64,000 nt of DNA, taken from assembly GCF_000761485.1 (NCBI RefSeq), contig NZ_JPMX01000118.1:83017-147016 (forward strand). The letters run 5' to 3'. The stretch is from Modestobacter caceresii (GTDB taxonomy: Bacteria; Actinomycetota; Actinomycetes; Mycobacteriales; Geodermatophilaceae). How positions within the stretch are numbered: the first letter of the stretch is position 1; each line of letters starts with the position of its first letter. This document shows, in pieces, positions 1 to 11,223 of the stretch. The translations under genes and the position numbers were made by a program. The notes under the pieces were generated by a model that was not told the DNA's origin, did not search any database, and saw nothing but the letters and a program-made list of their open reading frames with translations.

Positions 1-41
1 GCGGCGGGGTTGAGCTCGGCAAGGACCAGGACCTCTGCCAT
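1..41 (-). CDS. etfA: Electron transfer flavoprotein subunit alpha, N-terminal fragment
   Basis: Only the first 13 codons lie inside the window. The ATG (complement of 39-41) opens MAEVLVLAELNPA, the usual start of EtfA/FixB, and a GGAGAG ribosome-binding site precedes it. It follows etfB by 46 bp on the same strand, the normal etfB-etfA order. EtfAB carries electrons from acyl-CoA dehydrogenases to the membrane quinone pool. The rest of the gene runs off the left edge, so the call rests on the N-terminus and its position. Confidence 0.75.
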   Translation of the reverse strand, partial: MAEVLVLAELNPA

Positions 42-87
42 GTCTGTTCTCTCCTCAGCTCTGAGTCTTCAGCACGGTCGCAGCCGG

Positions 88-867
88 TCAGACGATCTTC
101 TGGGCGGCCAGGTAGCCGACCAGCTTCTCGGCACCGTCGCCCTCGTCGGCGACCTTCACGCCCTCGCCCTTGGGCGGGCGGCCGGCGAAGTCGACGACCT
201 TGCTGGTGGCGGTGGCCAGGCCCACGGTCGACGCGTCGATGCCGAGATCGGCCAGGGTCTTGGTCTCCACCGGCTTCTTCTTGGCCGCCATGATCCCCTT
301 GAAGGAGGGGTAGCGCGGCTCGTTGATCGTGTCCCAGGTGGAGACGATCGCCGGCAGCGGCGCCTCGACCTCCCAGTAGCCGCCGTCGGTCTGCCGCTCG
401 ATCTTGGCCATCGAGCCCTCGATCGTCAGCTTGCGGGCGCCGGACAGCTGCGGGATGCCCAGCCGCTCCGACAGCAGCGCCGGCATCACCGAGACCTGAC
501 CGTCGGTGGACTCGGCGCCGCACAGCACCAGGTCGTACTCCAGCTGCGACAGCGCGGCAGCGATGACGGCGCTGGTCTGCACGGCGCAGGAGCCGTGGAT
601 CGCCGGGTCGCTGACGTGCACGGCCTTGTCCGCGCCCATCGACAGGGCCTTGCGGATGGCGTCGGTGGCGGTGTCGGGACCGACGGTCAGGACCGTGACC
701 TCACCGCCCTGCGCCTCCTTGACGGTGAGCGCCTCCTCGATGGCGTACTCGTCCATCTCGTTGATCACGTTGTCGGCGGTGGCCCGCGCGACGGTGTTGT
801 CCGACGGGTCCAGCTTCCGCTCGCTGCCGGAGTCGGGGACCTGCTTGACCAGAACGACGATGTTCAT
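88..867 (-). CDS. etfB: Electron transfer flavoprotein subunit beta
   Basis: EtfB (FixA) of 259 aa, the usual family length; with EtfA it binds FAD and AMP and accepts electrons from acyl-CoA dehydrogenases in the cytoplasm. The protein opens MNIVVLVKQVPDSG, the classic beta-subunit start, and contains LVLCGAESTDGQ and the late motif EVEAPLPAIVSTWDTINEPRYP. A longer frame reaches 930, but the ATG at 867 has a GGAGGTT Shine-Dalgarno at 877-883, so that start is chosen. It is followed by etfA, probably cotranscribed, and sits near other acyl-CoA genes (enoyl-CoA hydratase at 2.1 kb). Confidence 0.95.
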   Translation of the reverse strand: MNIVVLVKQVPDSGSERKLDPSDNTVARATADNVINEMDEYAIEEALTVKEAQGGEVTVLTVGPDTATDAIRKALSMGADKAVHVSDPAIHGSCAVQTSAVIAAALSQLEYDLVLCGAESTDGQVSVMPALLSERLGIPQLSGARKLTIEGSMAKIERQTDGGYWEVEAPLPAIVSTWDTINEPRYPSFKGIMAAKKKPVETKTLADLGIDASTVGLATATSKVVDFAGRPPKGEGVKVADEGDGAEKLVGYLAAQKIV

Positions 868-984
868 CGTCAGACCAACCTCCGCGGTGGTTCGGGTGGG
901 CGCGGGCGAGGCCCGCCTCGTGCCGATCATCGAGGCTACTTGCGGGTAACACCCGACGGGGAGGGCGGGGCCGGGTGACCCGGC

Positions 985-2112
985 TCACCCGGCGGCTGTC
1001 CACTCCCCCGTGCGGGCGAAGTGCTCGAGGACGGCGGTGTGCGGTGCGAGGTCCAGGCCCTGCGCCGTCACCCAGGCGTCGTCGTAGTAGGTGCAGGCGT
1101 AGCGCTCCCCGCCGTCGCACAACAGCGTGACCACGCTGCCCGTGCGGCCGGCGGCGAGCATCTCGGCGATGAGCCCGAACGCGCCCCACAGGTTGGTGCC
1201 GGTCGAGCCGCCGGCCCGGCGCCCGGCGACCCGCTCCAGGTGTCGCATGGCCGCCAGCGAGGCGGCGTCGGGCACGCAGACCATCCGGTCGACGATGGTC
1301 GGCACGAACGAGGGCTCCACCCGGGGCCGGCCGATGCCCTCGATCCGCGAGCCCCGCCCGGTGGTGGCCGGGTCGGCGTCCCGCCAACCGGGGAAGAACG
1401 CCGAGCCCTCCGGGTCGACGACGGCGAGCCGGGTGGGCAGCCGGCGGTACCGGACGTACCGGCCGATCGTGGCACTGGTGCCGCCGGTGCCGGCGCCGAC
1501 GACGACCCACTCCGGGACGGGGTGCCGCTCCCGGCTCAGCTGCTCGAAGACCGACTCGGCGATGTTGTTGTTCCCGCGCCAGTCGGTGGCCCGCTCGGCG
1601 TTGGTGAACTGGTCGAGGTAGTGACCGCCGGTCTCCGCGGCGATCCGCCGGGCCTCGTCGTAGACGGTGCCGGCGTCGGCCACCAGGTGGCAGCGGCCCC
1701 CGTGGAACTCGATGAGGGCGATCTTCTCCGCGCTCGTGCTCGCCGGCATCACCGCGACGAAGGGCAGGCCGAGCATCCGGGCGAAGTAGGCCTCGCTGAC
1801 CGCCGTCGACCCGCTGGAGGCCTCCACCACGGTGCTGCCCTCGTGCAGCTGCCCCGAGCACAGCGCGTAGAGGAACAGCGAGCGCGCCAGCCGGTGCTTG
1901 AGGCTGCCGGTGGGATGGGTCGACTCGTCCTTCAGGTACAGGTCGATGCCCCACTCCGGCGGCAGCGGGTAGACCAGCAGGTGGGTGTCGGCGGACCGGT
2001 GCGCGTCGGCCTCCACCAGCGCGACTGCCCGCTCCACCCAGGCCCGCCCGCCCGGGTCGGAGCGGTCGACGTCGGTGGGGCGCACGGCGGTCACCGGGGC
2101 ATGGTGCCGCAT
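985..2112 (-). CDS. PLP-dependent cysteine synthase family protein, Cds1-like cysteine desulfhydrase
   Basis: Fold type II pyridoxal-phosphate enzyme of 375 aa. The lysine motif is [16 protein letters not shown] (internal aldimine lysine in GSLKHR); the phosphate/substrate loop is [19 protein letters not shown], and a glycine-rich [14 protein letters not shown] segment follows. This pattern resembles M. tuberculosis Cds1 (Rv3684), which releases sulfide from L-cysteine, more than CysK/CysM, whose loop is TSGNT. Activity is inferred from that resemblance. It lies 25 bp downstream of the enoyl-CoA hydratase gene on the same strand. A GTG at 2094 is an alternative start. Confidence 0.8.
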   Translation of the reverse strand: MRHHAPVTAVRPTDVDRSDPGGRAWVERAVALVEADAHRSADTHLLVYPLPPEWGIDLYLKDESTHPTGSLKHRLARSLFLYALCSGQLHEGSTVVEASSGSTAVSEAYFARMLGLPFVAVMPASTSAEKIALIEFHGGRCHLVADAGTVYDEARRIAAETGGHYLDQFTNAERATDWRGNNNIAESVFEQLSRERHPVPEWVVVGAGTGGTSATIGRYVRYRRLPTRLAVVDPEGSAFFPGWRDADPATTGRGSRIEGIGRPRVEPSFVPTIVDRMVCVPDAASLAAMRHLERVAGRRAGGSTGTNLWGAFGLIAEMLAAGRTGSVVTLLCDGGERYACTYYDDAWVTAQGLDLAPHTAVLEHFARTGEWTAAG

Positions 2113-2137
2113 GCCCGTCCCCGGCGGCGCCGGGTGC

Positions 2138-2923
2138 TCAGCGGCCGGTGAAGGTCGCCTTGCCCGGGCCGCTCTCCAGGAACGAGCGCATCCCGGTCGC
2201 CTGGTCCTCGGTGTCGAACAGCTCGGCGAACAGTCGGCTCTCCAGCTCCAGGCCGGCCGCCAGGCTGCCGTCCAGGCCCTCGTCGATGGCCCGCTTCGCG
2301 GCGGCCAGCGCCAGCGGCGGACCGGCCGCGAACTTCCGGGCCATCGCCACGGCGGTCGCGTGGACCTCGTCGTCGGGGACGACGGCGTCCGCCAGCCCCA
2401 TCTCCAGTGCCTCCTCGGCGCCCACGTGCCGGCCGGTGAACACCAGGTCCTTGGCCTTGGCCGGGCCGACCAACCGGGCCAGCCGCTGGGTGCCGCCGGC
2501 GCCCGGGATCACCCCGAGCTGGATCTCCGGCTGCCCCACCTTCGCGTCGCGGCCCATGATCCGGAAGTCGGCGCACAACGCCAGCTCGTAGCCGCCGCCG
2601 AGGGCGTAGCCGGTGATCGCGGCGATCACCGGCTTCGGGATGTGGGCGACCGTGGTGAACGAGGCGGTCAGCTCCCGGCCCCAGGCGACCATGCTCGCGC
2701 CGGTCAGCTGGGACATCGCCTTGATGTCGGCCCCGGCGGCGAACACCCGCTCCCCGCCGTAGAGGACGACCGCCCGCACCTCGGGGTCCTTGCCCGCCTC
2801 CAGCGCCGCGGCCCGCACCTCCCAGTGCAGCTGCTCGTCGATCGCGTTCATCTTCGGCCGGTCGAGCCGGATGGTGCCGACGCCGTCCTCGACCTGGAGG
2901 GTGACGAACTCGGGCGCTGCCAT
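2138..2923 (-). CDS. Enoyl-CoA hydratase/isomerase family protein (crotonase)
   Basis: Crotonase-superfamily protein of 261 aa, full length for the family. The oxyanion-hole segment AAGADIKAM and the two glutamates expected for hydratase chemistry are present, in [11 protein letters not shown] and [17 protein letters not shown]. It should hydrate trans-2-enoyl-CoA to 3-hydroxyacyl-CoA. The ATG at 2923 has a GGAGG ribosome site five bases upstream. It lies between the ABC ATPase gene and the Cds1-like gene on one strand. M. tuberculosis keeps echA17 close to a similar ABC ATPase (Rv3039c/Rv3041c, from memory). The substrate chain length cannot be read from sequence. Confidence 0.9.
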   Translation of the reverse strand: MAAPEFVTLQVEDGVGTIRLDRPKMNAIDEQLHWEVRAAALEAGKDPEVRAVVLYGGERVFAAGADIKAMSQLTGASMVAWGRELTASFTTVAHIPKPVIAAITGYALGGGYELALCADFRIMGRDAKVGQPEIQLGVIPGAGGTQRLARLVGPAKAKDLVFTGRHVGAEEALEMGLADAVVPDDEVHATAVAMARKFAAGPPLALAAAKRAIDEGLDGSLAAGLELESRLFAELFDTEDQATGMRSFLESGPGKATFTGR

Positions 2924-2979
2924 GCGGGCCTCCGTGTGCTGCGGGACGTCGGTGTCCGGGATCGGTGATGGGTCAGACC

Positions 2980-3780
2980 CTAGGTGGCGCGGCGGGCGGT
3001 GAACCGCCCGTTCTCGCGCTGCACGTCCAGCGGCAGACCGAAGGCGTCCGACAGCAGCGGCGCGGTCAGCACGTCGTCCACCGGGCCGGAGCCGACCACC
3101 TCACCACCGCGCAGCAGCAGCGCGTGGGTGTACCCCGGCGGGATCTCCTCGACGTGGTGGGTGACCAGCACCTGCGCGGGTGCGTTCGGGTCGCGGGCCA
3201 GGTCCGACAGCCGGGTGACCAGGTCCTCCCGGCCGCCCAGGTCCAGCCCGGCGCCGGGCTCGTCGAGCAGCAGCAGCTCCGGGTCGGTCATCAGTGCGCG
3301 GGCGATCTGGGTGCGCTTGCGCTCCCCCTCCGACAGCGTGCCGAAGGGGCGGTGCGCCATCCGGGCCACGCCCCACTGCTGCATCAGCAGCGCCGCGCGG
3401 GTCAGGTCGTGCACGTCGTAGCGCTCCCGCCACCGGCCGACGACGGCGTACCCGGCGCTCACCACGACGTCGCCGACCCGCTCGCCCGGGCCGATCCGCT
3501 GCGCCAGCGCCGCGCTGGTCAGCCCGATCCGCGGGCGCAACTCGAAGACGTCGACCGCGCCGAGGGTCTCGCCGAGGATCCCCACCTCCCCACGGGTGGG
3601 GTGCAGCTGCGCGCCGACCAGCTGCAGCAGCGTCGTCTTCCCCGCCCCGTTGGGGCCCAGCAGCACCCAGCGCTCGTCGGGCCGGACGGTCCAGTCGACC
3701 GCGCGCAACAGGTGCGCCTGGCCCCGGACGACGTCCACTCCGCGGATCTCGACGACCGGCTCAGTCCACACGCCTGCCAT
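2980..3780 (-). CDS. ABC transporter ATP-binding protein
   Basis: Single nucleotide-binding domain of 266 aa. Walker A is GPNGAGKTT, the Q-loop region is near LRPRIGLTSAAL, the signature is LSEGERKR, Walker B is LLLLDEPGAGLD, and the switch histidine is in VLVTHHVEE. No permease or binding protein is encoded nearby, so transport function and substrate are unknown; stand-alone ATPases of this ModF/Rv3041c-like type occur in actinobacteria. The ATG at 3780 is the only start that keeps the whole domain without a long low-complexity lead. It is divergent from glgX across 63 bp. Confidence 0.88.
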   Translation of the reverse strand: MAGVWTEPVVEIRGVDVVRGQAHLLRAVDWTVRPDERWVLLGPNGAGKTTLLQLVGAQLHPTRGEVGILGETLGAVDVFELRPRIGLTSAALAQRIGPGERVGDVVVSAGYAVVGRWRERYDVHDLTRAALLMQQWGVARMAHRPFGTLSEGERKRTQIARALMTDPELLLLDEPGAGLDLGGREDLVTRLSDLARDPNAPAQVLVTHHVEEIPPGYTHALLLRGGEVVGSGPVDDVLTAPLLSDAFGLPLDVQRENGRFTARRAT

Positions 3781-3843
3781 CCAACCAACCCGCCGCGCGT
3801 CGTGGTCACCGGGTGCGGGCCCGTCGTCGGGCACGATGCCGGG

Positions 3844-6012
<2,169 letters not shown>

Positions 6013-6019
6013 CCCCTGA

Positions 6020-6847
6020 TCAGATCGCCTCGGGCACGCCGGCCGCCACTGCGGCGGCCAACGCGTCCCGGGGCGGGTGCCCCAGCAGGTCGGGTAGGTC
6101 GCTGCGGGTGTCGGCGAGCAGCCCGGCAGCCACCGTCGAGTAGATCGACATCAGCATCGCCGGCTGGAAGGGCAGCAGGTCCTGTCCCGCCAGCGCCGTC
6201 CGCTGCGCTCCCAGCGTGATCGGCCGGTGCTCCGCTCCCCAGGCCCGAGCCAGCTGCGCTGCGGTGAACGCCGTGGTGCCGGCCAGCTCGTAGACCCGGC
6301 CGACGTGGGCCGAAGGGTCGGCCGCGACGTCAGCCGCCACCCGGACGGCGACGTCGGCCAGGTCCTGCCGCGCCACGGCGGCGAGTGCACCCGAGCCGAA
6401 CGGGGCGGCCACCACCCCGTTCTGCGGGGCGGCCAGCTGCCCGAACAGCTCGGCGTAGAGGCCGTTGCGCAGCACGGTCCAGCGCAACCCGCTGCACGCC
6501 AGCCGCCGCTCGGTCCAGCGGTGGGCAAGGGCGAACCCGAGGTGGTCCCCGGCCCCGGTCAGGCTGGTGTAGACCACGTGCCCGACCCCCTGCTCCTCGG
6601 CGGCGGTCAGCACCCGGTCGTGCCGGGTGAGGACGACGTCGTCCTCGGCGTACCCCGCCGACACGAGCACCAGGACGTCGACGCCGGCGAGGTCCAGCGT
6701 CGCCGGGTCGTCCAGGTCGAGGAGCCGGCCGGCGGGTCCGAACGCGCTGGGGGTGCGGCTGCCCGCGTGCGCCGGGACCCCCGCAGCGACCAGGCCGGTG
6801 TGGACGCGTGAGCCGAGCTGACCGGACGCGCCGGTGACGAGCAGCAT
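6020..6847 (-). CDS. NmrA-type NAD(P)H-binding protein, probable NAD(P)H:quinone oxidoreductase (QorB-like)
   Basis: Atypical short-chain dehydrogenase of 275 aa, opening MLLVTGASGQLGS with the GASGxLG dinucleotide loop. It lacks a YxxxK catalytic pair, as NmrA/QorB proteins do. Chosen ATG 6847 has a GAGGAAG site upstream; the frame extends further but that lead is low complexity. It is divergent from an HxlR regulator, the same arrangement as E. coli ytfG (qorB) and ytfH. By that analogy it reduces quinones and is controlled by the neighbour in response to electrophiles. The reaction itself is inferred. Confidence 0.8.
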   Translation of the reverse strand: MLLVTGASGQLGSRVHTGLVAAGVPAHAGSRTPSAFGPAGRLLDLDDPATLDLAGVDVLVLVSAGYAEDDVVLTRHDRVLTAAEEQGVGHVVYTSLTGAGDHLGFALAHRWTERRLACSGLRWTVLRNGLYAELFGQLAAPQNGVVAAPFGSGALAAVARQDLADVAVRVAADVAADPSAHVGRVYELAGTTAFTAAQLARAWGAEHRPITLGAQRTALAGQDLLPFQPAMLMSIYSTVAAGLLADTRSDLPDLLGHPPRDALAAAVAAGVPEAI

Positions 6848-6928
6848 GGGATCTTCTTCCTCGAGGGGACGATGCACGACTGGCGTGATCGTCGACGGCC
6901 CACCGGGGCCGGACAAGGAGGCACTTCC

Positions 6929-7342
6929 ATGTCAGCAGGGCACACCGGGGGAACCGACCTGCTCGACCCCTGCGGCTCTCCCACCCACCCGGACTGCGGC
7001 ATCCGCGACGTCCTGGACCGGGTCGGCGACACCTGGTCGGTGCTGGTCATCGCCGAGCTCTCCGCCGGCACCCGGCGCTTCGGCGAACTGCAGCGGGCGG
7101 TCGTGGGCGTCTCCCAGCGGATGCTCACCCTGACCGTGCGGCGGCTGGAGCGCGACGGGCTGGTGACCCGGACCGTCTACCCCACGGTGCCCGCCACGGT
7201 CACCTACGAGCTGACCCAGCGCGGCCGCGAGCTCAGCAGCCTGGTCCGGCTGCTCGCGGACTGGTCGGCGAGCAACCGGGCGGCGATCACCCGGTCGCGG
7301 GCGGAGTGGGACGCGGGCAACCCGGGGTCCGGCGTGCGCTGA
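6929..7342 (+). CDS. HxlR family winged-helix transcriptional regulator
   Basis: DNA-binding regulator of 137 aa. The HxlR core is clear: IRDVLDRVGDTWSVLVIAEL, then RRFGELQRAVVGVSQRMLT and VRRLERDGLVTRTVYP. Two N-terminal cysteines (DPCGSPTHPDCG) sit just before the core, where redox-sensing HxlR members such as QorR and HypR carry their sensor cysteine. Start ATG 6929 has a GGAGG site at 6917-6921. It is divergent from the QorB-like gene with 81 bp between, so it probably represses that gene and itself. Confidence 0.9.
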   Translation: MSAGHTGGTDLLDPCGSPTHPDCGIRDVLDRVGDTWSVLVIAELSAGTRRFGELQRAVVGVSQRMLTLTVRRLERDGLVTRTVYPTVPATVTYELTQRGRELSSLVRLLADWSASNRAAITRSRAEWDAGNPGSGVR

Positions 7343-7357
7343 CGGGCGCATCCCGGC

Positions 7358-7381
7358 GAGGCCCCCCGCACAGGGGGCCTC
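7358..7381. terminator. Bidirectional hairpin terminator between convergent genes
   Basis: Perfect 9-bp inverted repeat GAGGCCCCC/GGGGGCCTC with a 6-nt loop, in the 42 bp between the convergent HxlR and FHA genes. No U-tract follows, as is usual in high-GC actinobacteria. Confidence 0.75.
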
Positions 7382-7384
7382 GCA

Positions 7385-8353
7385 TCACTCCGCGGCCTGC
7401 TCGAAGGTGATGACGGTCCAGCCGAGGAGCAGCCGGTCACCGTCGGCGAGCGGGTGCGGCACGCCGGGCTCCAGCTGGGTCCACTCGGTGGCCTCCGGTC
7501 CGGCGACGTGGGTGCCGTTGAGCGAGCCCAGGTCGGTCAGGGAGACCTCCCGACCGGCGCGCTGGATGGCGGCGTGGGCGGAGGAGAGCACGTTCTGGGT
7601 GTCGGCGATCGGCACCGGCCGGGCGTTGCCGGTGGTCACCAGGTCGTGGCCGTCGGGACGGCGACCGAGGACCAGGTCCTCGTCGACGTTGACGACCAGG
7701 CCGTCGTCGAAGCGCAGCACCGGCGCGGCCGGGGGCTCGGGCCGCCAGAAGGCGGTCTGCTCCCCGCCCTGACCGACCGGCTGACTGGCGACCCGACCCG
7801 AGTTGCCGAAGCCCGCGTCGGAGCCGGCGGTGAAGGACTCACCGGTGGGCAGGGAGGTGGCCGGCGGGACGGCGACGGACGGCGATGCGGGCGCCGCGAG
7901 CTGCAGCAGGGCACCGGAACCGGGCACGGTGCCCTCGACGAGGTCGAGTGCGACGCCCGGGGGCATCGCCGCGGCGGGCTGGCCCGGGCCGACGTAGAGG
8001 GTCTGCCCGAGCGCGAACCCGGAGGCCAGCGTGCAGCCGTCGACCGCCGAGCCGGAGACCGGGACGCCGTCCACGGCCGGCTGGCCCTTGCCCGACCAGA
8101 GCGCGACGCCGGCCCCGGTGCCACCGGAGGTGTCGGCGAGCACGAGGGCGAAGGACGCCGGCCCGTCGGCGAGCCGGGACACCTGACCGGCGACGGCGCC
8201 GAGCACGCGCTCGGCCCCGGGGCCGGAGACCCCCAGGCAGGCGTGCAGGGCGGCCACCAGCGCCGGTGACCCGGGGGCATCGACCCACAGCAGACCACCG
8301 CCATGGCGGGCGACGACAGAGTCTCCGGGGAGGACCTCACAGCGGTCGGGCAT
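7385..8353 (-). CDS. FHA domain-containing protein
   Basis: Protein of 322 aa. The C-terminal ~105 residues are a forkhead-associated phosphothreonine-binding domain with LVLGRRPDG, the SSAHA segment and LTDLGSLNGTHV. The first ~190 residues form an Ala/Gly-rich domain I do not recognise, rich in small hydrophobic repeats (FALVLADTSGG, GVALWSGKG). No membrane segment is evident. FHA proteins read Ser/Thr-kinase signals; no kinase gene is near. The frame opens at 8425, but ATG 8353 has a TAGGCT -10 box exactly 7 nt upstream and is taken as a leaderless start. Confidence 0.82.
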   Translation of the reverse strand: MPDRCEVLPGDSVVARHGGGLLWVDAPGSPALVAALHACLGVSGPGAERVLGAVAGQVSRLADGPASFALVLADTSGGTGAGVALWSGKGQPAVDGVPVSGSAVDGCTLASGFALGQTLYVGPGQPAAAMPPGVALDLVEGTVPGSGALLQLAAPASPSVAVPPATSLPTGESFTAGSDAGFGNSGRVASQPVGQGGEQTAFWRPEPPAAPVLRFDDGLVVNVDEDLVLGRRPDGHDLVTTGNARPVPIADTQNVLSSAHAAIQRAGREVSLTDLGSLNGTHVAGPEATEWTQLEPGVPHPLADGDRLLLGWTVITFEQAAE

Positions 8354-8366
8354 GACGGCCAGCCTA
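8354..8366 (-). promoter_or_regulatory. Leaderless -10 box of the FHA gene
   Basis: TAGGCT (complement of 8361-8366) followed by 7 nt and the ATG. It matches the actinobacterial TANNNT -10 pattern, so transcription should begin at or next to the start codon. No Shine-Dalgarno is present. No clear -35 seen. Confidence 0.6.
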
Positions 8367-8513
8367 ATGACCGCGCACGGATCCCGTGCCGCACGGGCGC
8401 GTGGCTCGCCGGGACGTCGGTCCATTGCGCACGACCCGCCCCAGCCGCCACACCCGTCGCACCCGTGTGGACACCGACCGGGGTCAGGTGACCACCACCG
8501 CCGGTTCCTCTCC

Positions 8514-11063
8514 TCAGGCGTTGACGACGACGCCGAGCTCGGCGGGGACCACCAGGTGTGCCGAGTGCGGGAGCACCCGCACGGTGTAGCCGAACGCGCC
8601 GGTGCGGGTCAGCGGCACGGTGCCGGTGAACCAGTGCCGCGAGCCCTCCACGCCGTCGTGCCGCAGCTCCAGCGTGGTGACCTGGTGCAGGCCGTCGGCG
8701 TCGTCGACCCGGCCGTAGGCCGCCTCGACCAGCACGTCGGACGGGGCGAGCCCGGGCAGTTCCACCTCGGCCCGCAGGTCGATGCCGCCACCGATCTCCG
8801 GGGTCTCCCCCACGCCGGCCGCCTCCACGTGGGCCACCCGGACACCGGGCCAGTGCTCCAGCAGCTTGGCCCGCCAGGCCGCCTCGGCGCGGGCCGGCTC
8901 GTAGCCGCCGGCGGCCATCGAGCGGGCGGCTCCCGCAGCCGGCACGTAGAGCCGCTGCACGTAGTCCCGCACCATCCGGGTGGCCAGCACCTTCGGGCCG
9001 GTCTCCCGCAAGGTGTCGCGGACCATCTCCACCCAGCGGGTGGGGAGGCCGTCGCTGTCGACCTCGTAGAAGCGCGGGACCACCTGCCGGTCGAGGAGCT
9101 CGTAGATCGCCTGCGCCTCGACGTCGTCCCGCCGCTCCGGGTCCTCGACGCCGTCCGCCGTCGGGATGGCCCAGCCGTTCTGGCCGTCGAACCACTCGTC
9201 CCACCACCCGTCGCGGATGGAGAGGTTGAGCCCGCCGTTGAGGGCGGACTTCATCCCCGACGTGCCGCAGGCCTCCAGCGGTCGCAGCGGGTTGTTCAGC
9301 CAGACGTCGCAGCCCCAGTACAGGTAGCGGGCCATGCCGATGTCGTAGTTGGGCAGGAAGGCGATCCGGTGCCGGATCTCCGGGTCGTCGGCGAACTTCA
9401 CCATCTGCTGGATCAGCTGCTTGCCGCCGTCGTCGGCCGGGTGGCTCTTGCCGGCGATGACCAGCTGGACCGGCCGCTCCTCGTCCAGCAGCAGCGCCTT
9501 GAGCCGACCCGGGTCGCGCAGCATCAGCGTCAGCCGCTTGTACGACGGCACCCGACGGGCGAAGCCGATGGTCAGCACGTCGGGGTCGAACGCGGTCTCG
9601 GTCCAGCCGAGCTCGGCCTCCGCCGCCCCGCGGGACAACGCCGTGGCGCGCACCCGGCGGCGCACCTCCTCGACCAGCCGGCCGCGCAGCAGCCGTCGGG
9701 TGCGCCACAGCTCCGCGGCGGGGATCCGGTCGACGCCGTCGAAGTGCACGTCCTCGTCCACCTCGAGCGGGTCGCCCTGGCTGGTGGTCTGGGTGCCCAG
9801 CTCCACCAGCTCGCGGGCGGTCCAGGTCGGGGCGTGCACCCCGTTGGTGATCGACCCGATCGGGACGTCGTCGGGGTCGAAGCCCGGCCACAGCGGGCCG
9901 AACATGTCCCGGCTGACGTGGCCGTGCAGCTCGCTCACCCCGTTGGCCCGCTGCCCCAGCCGCAGCCCCATGTGGGCCATGTTGAACTTGCTCGGGTCGT
10001 CCTCGGCGCCCAGCGGGAGCAGCTGGTCGAGCGGGACGCCGAAGCCGGCGAAGTAGCGCTCGATCAGCGCCTTCGGGAAGCGGTCGATGCCCGCCGGCAC
10101 CGGGGTGTGGGTGGTGAACACCGTGCCGCCCCGCACCGCCTGCAGCGCCTCGGGGAAGGACAGGCCGTGGGACTCGGTGAGCTCCCGGATCCGCTCGACG
10201 CCCTGGAAGCCGGCATGGCCCTCGTTGGCGTGGAAGACCTCCGGCGGCGGGGTGCCGGTCAGCGAGCAGAAGGCGCGGACGGCGCGCACCCCGCCGATGC
10301 CCAGCAGCATCTCCTGGCGGAGCCGGTGGTCCTCGCCGCCGCCGTAGAGCCGGTCGGTGACCCCGCGCTCGGCCGGGCTGTTCTCCTCGATGTCGCTGTC
10401 GAGCAGCAACAGCGAGACGCGACCGACCTGCGCCCGGTAGACGTGGGCGTACAGCGTGCGCCCCTCCGGCAGCGGCACGGCGATCACCACGGCGTTGCGG
10501 TCGGCGTCCCGCACCAGCTTCAGCGGCAGGCCGTGCGGGTCCAGCGCCGGGTAGTGCTCCAGCTGCCAGCCGTCGGCGGACAGGCCCTGGGAGAAGTAGC
10601 CCGACCGGTAGAGCAGGCCCACCCCGATCAGCGGGACGCCGAGGTCCGAGGCGGCCTTGAGGTGGTCACCGGCCAGGATCCCCAGCCCGCCGGAGTACTG
10701 CGGCAGCACCTCGGTGATGCCGAACTCGGCGGAGAAGTAGGCGATGGTGGCCGGCGCCTCGGCGCCCAAGGACTGGTACCAGTGCGGGGCGTCGAGGTAC
10801 TCGCGGAGGTCGTCGGCGACCGCCGTCAGCCGCTGCAGGAAGACCGGGTCGTCGGCCAGCGCGGCCAGCCGCTCGGCGCTGACCTCGCCGAGGACCCTGA
10901 CCGGGTCACCACCGCAGCTCGCCCACAGCTCGGGGTCCAGCGCCTCGAACAGGTCGCGGGTCTCGGGGTGCCAGGACCAGCGCAGGTTGGTGACCAGCTG
11001 CGACAGCGGCATCAGTGCCTCGGGGAGGGAGGCGCGGACGGTGAGTCTGCGGAGGGCTCGCAC
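8514..11063 (-). CDS. glgP: Alpha-glucan (glycogen/maltodextrin) phosphorylase
   Basis: GT35 phosphorylase of 849 aa of the short actinobacterial type (TIGR02094), releasing glucose-1-phosphate from alpha-1,4-glucan. The start resembles VRALRRLTVRASLPE, common in this subgroup. The pyridoxal-phosphate lysine lies in GTSGMKSALNGG, followed by LSIRDGWWDEW; VFTTHTPVPAGIDRF and SITNGVHAPTW are also typical. An ATG at 11069 is possible, but a TAGGGT -10 box lies 7 nt before GTG 11063 and only 1 nt before that ATG, so the GTG is preferred. It is divergent from glgE, placing breakdown and synthesis of alpha-glucan around one control region. Confidence 0.93.
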   Translation of the reverse strand: MRALRRLTVRASLPEALMPLSQLVTNLRWSWHPETRDLFEALDPELWASCGGDPVRVLGEVSAERLAALADDPVFLQRLTAVADDLREYLDAPHWYQSLGAEAPATIAYFSAEFGITEVLPQYSGGLGILAGDHLKAASDLGVPLIGVGLLYRSGYFSQGLSADGWQLEHYPALDPHGLPLKLVRDADRNAVVIAVPLPEGRTLYAHVYRAQVGRVSLLLLDSDIEENSPAERGVTDRLYGGGEDHRLRQEMLLGIGGVRAVRAFCSLTGTPPPEVFHANEGHAGFQGVERIRELTESHGLSFPEALQAVRGGTVFTTHTPVPAGIDRFPKALIERYFAGFGVPLDQLLPLGAEDDPSKFNMAHMGLRLGQRANGVSELHGHVSRDMFGPLWPGFDPDDVPIGSITNGVHAPTWTARELVELGTQTTSQGDPLEVDEDVHFDGVDRIPAAELWRTRRLLRGRLVEEVRRRVRATALSRGAAEAELGWTETAFDPDVLTIGFARRVPSYKRLTLMLRDPGRLKALLLDEERPVQLVIAGKSHPADDGGKQLIQQMVKFADDPEIRHRIAFLPNYDIGMARYLYWGCDVWLNNPLRPLEACGTSGMKSALNGGLNLSIRDGWWDEWFDGQNGWAIPTADGVEDPERRDDVEAQAIYELLDRQVVPRFYEVDSDGLPTRWVEMVRDTLRETGPKVLATRMVRDYVQRLYVPAAGAARSMAAGGYEPARAEAAWRAKLLEHWPGVRVAHVEAAGVGETPEIGGGIDLRAEVELPGLAPSDVLVEAAYGRVDDADGLHQVTTLELRHDGVEGSRHWFTGTVPLTRTGAFGYTVRVLPHSAHLVVPAELGVVVNA

Positions 11064-11076
11064 CTCCATGACCCTA
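11064..11076 (-). promoter_or_regulatory. Leaderless -10 box of glgP
   Basis: TAGGGT (complement of 11071-11076) with a 7-nt gap to GTG 11063. The spacing decides the glgP start, because the ATG at 11069 would fall only 1 nt after the box. Confidence 0.55.
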
Positions 11077-11210
11077 GCGTGACGACGCTCACCTACAGGC
11101 CGGGACGACGATCGATGTGGACCCGCCCGGGACCACTCCGACCCCACCCGTCACTCCCCCTCCCGGTTGAGCCCGTCCCCCGCCGACGTGTGCGCAGCTG
11201 GTGATCTGGA

Positions 11211-11223
11211 TAGCGTTGCCCCG
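11211..11223 (+). promoter_or_regulatory. Leaderless -10 box of glgE
   Basis: TAGCGT at 11211-11216, 7 nt before ATG 11224; no ribosome-binding site. It pairs with the divergent glgP box about 135 bp away, so the two genes could share a regulator in 11077-11210. Confidence 0.6.

Noticed and set aside
10770..10785. Palindrome ACTGGTACCAGT resembling the ccr/meaA site
   Set aside because: It lies well inside the glgP coding sequence and has a different centre (GTAC instead of GYC); coincidental.
8352..11204. A 950-codon plus-strand frame opposite glgP
   Set aside because: Same reason: repetitive antisense composition, no ribosome site, and glgP on the other strand has clear catalytic motifs.
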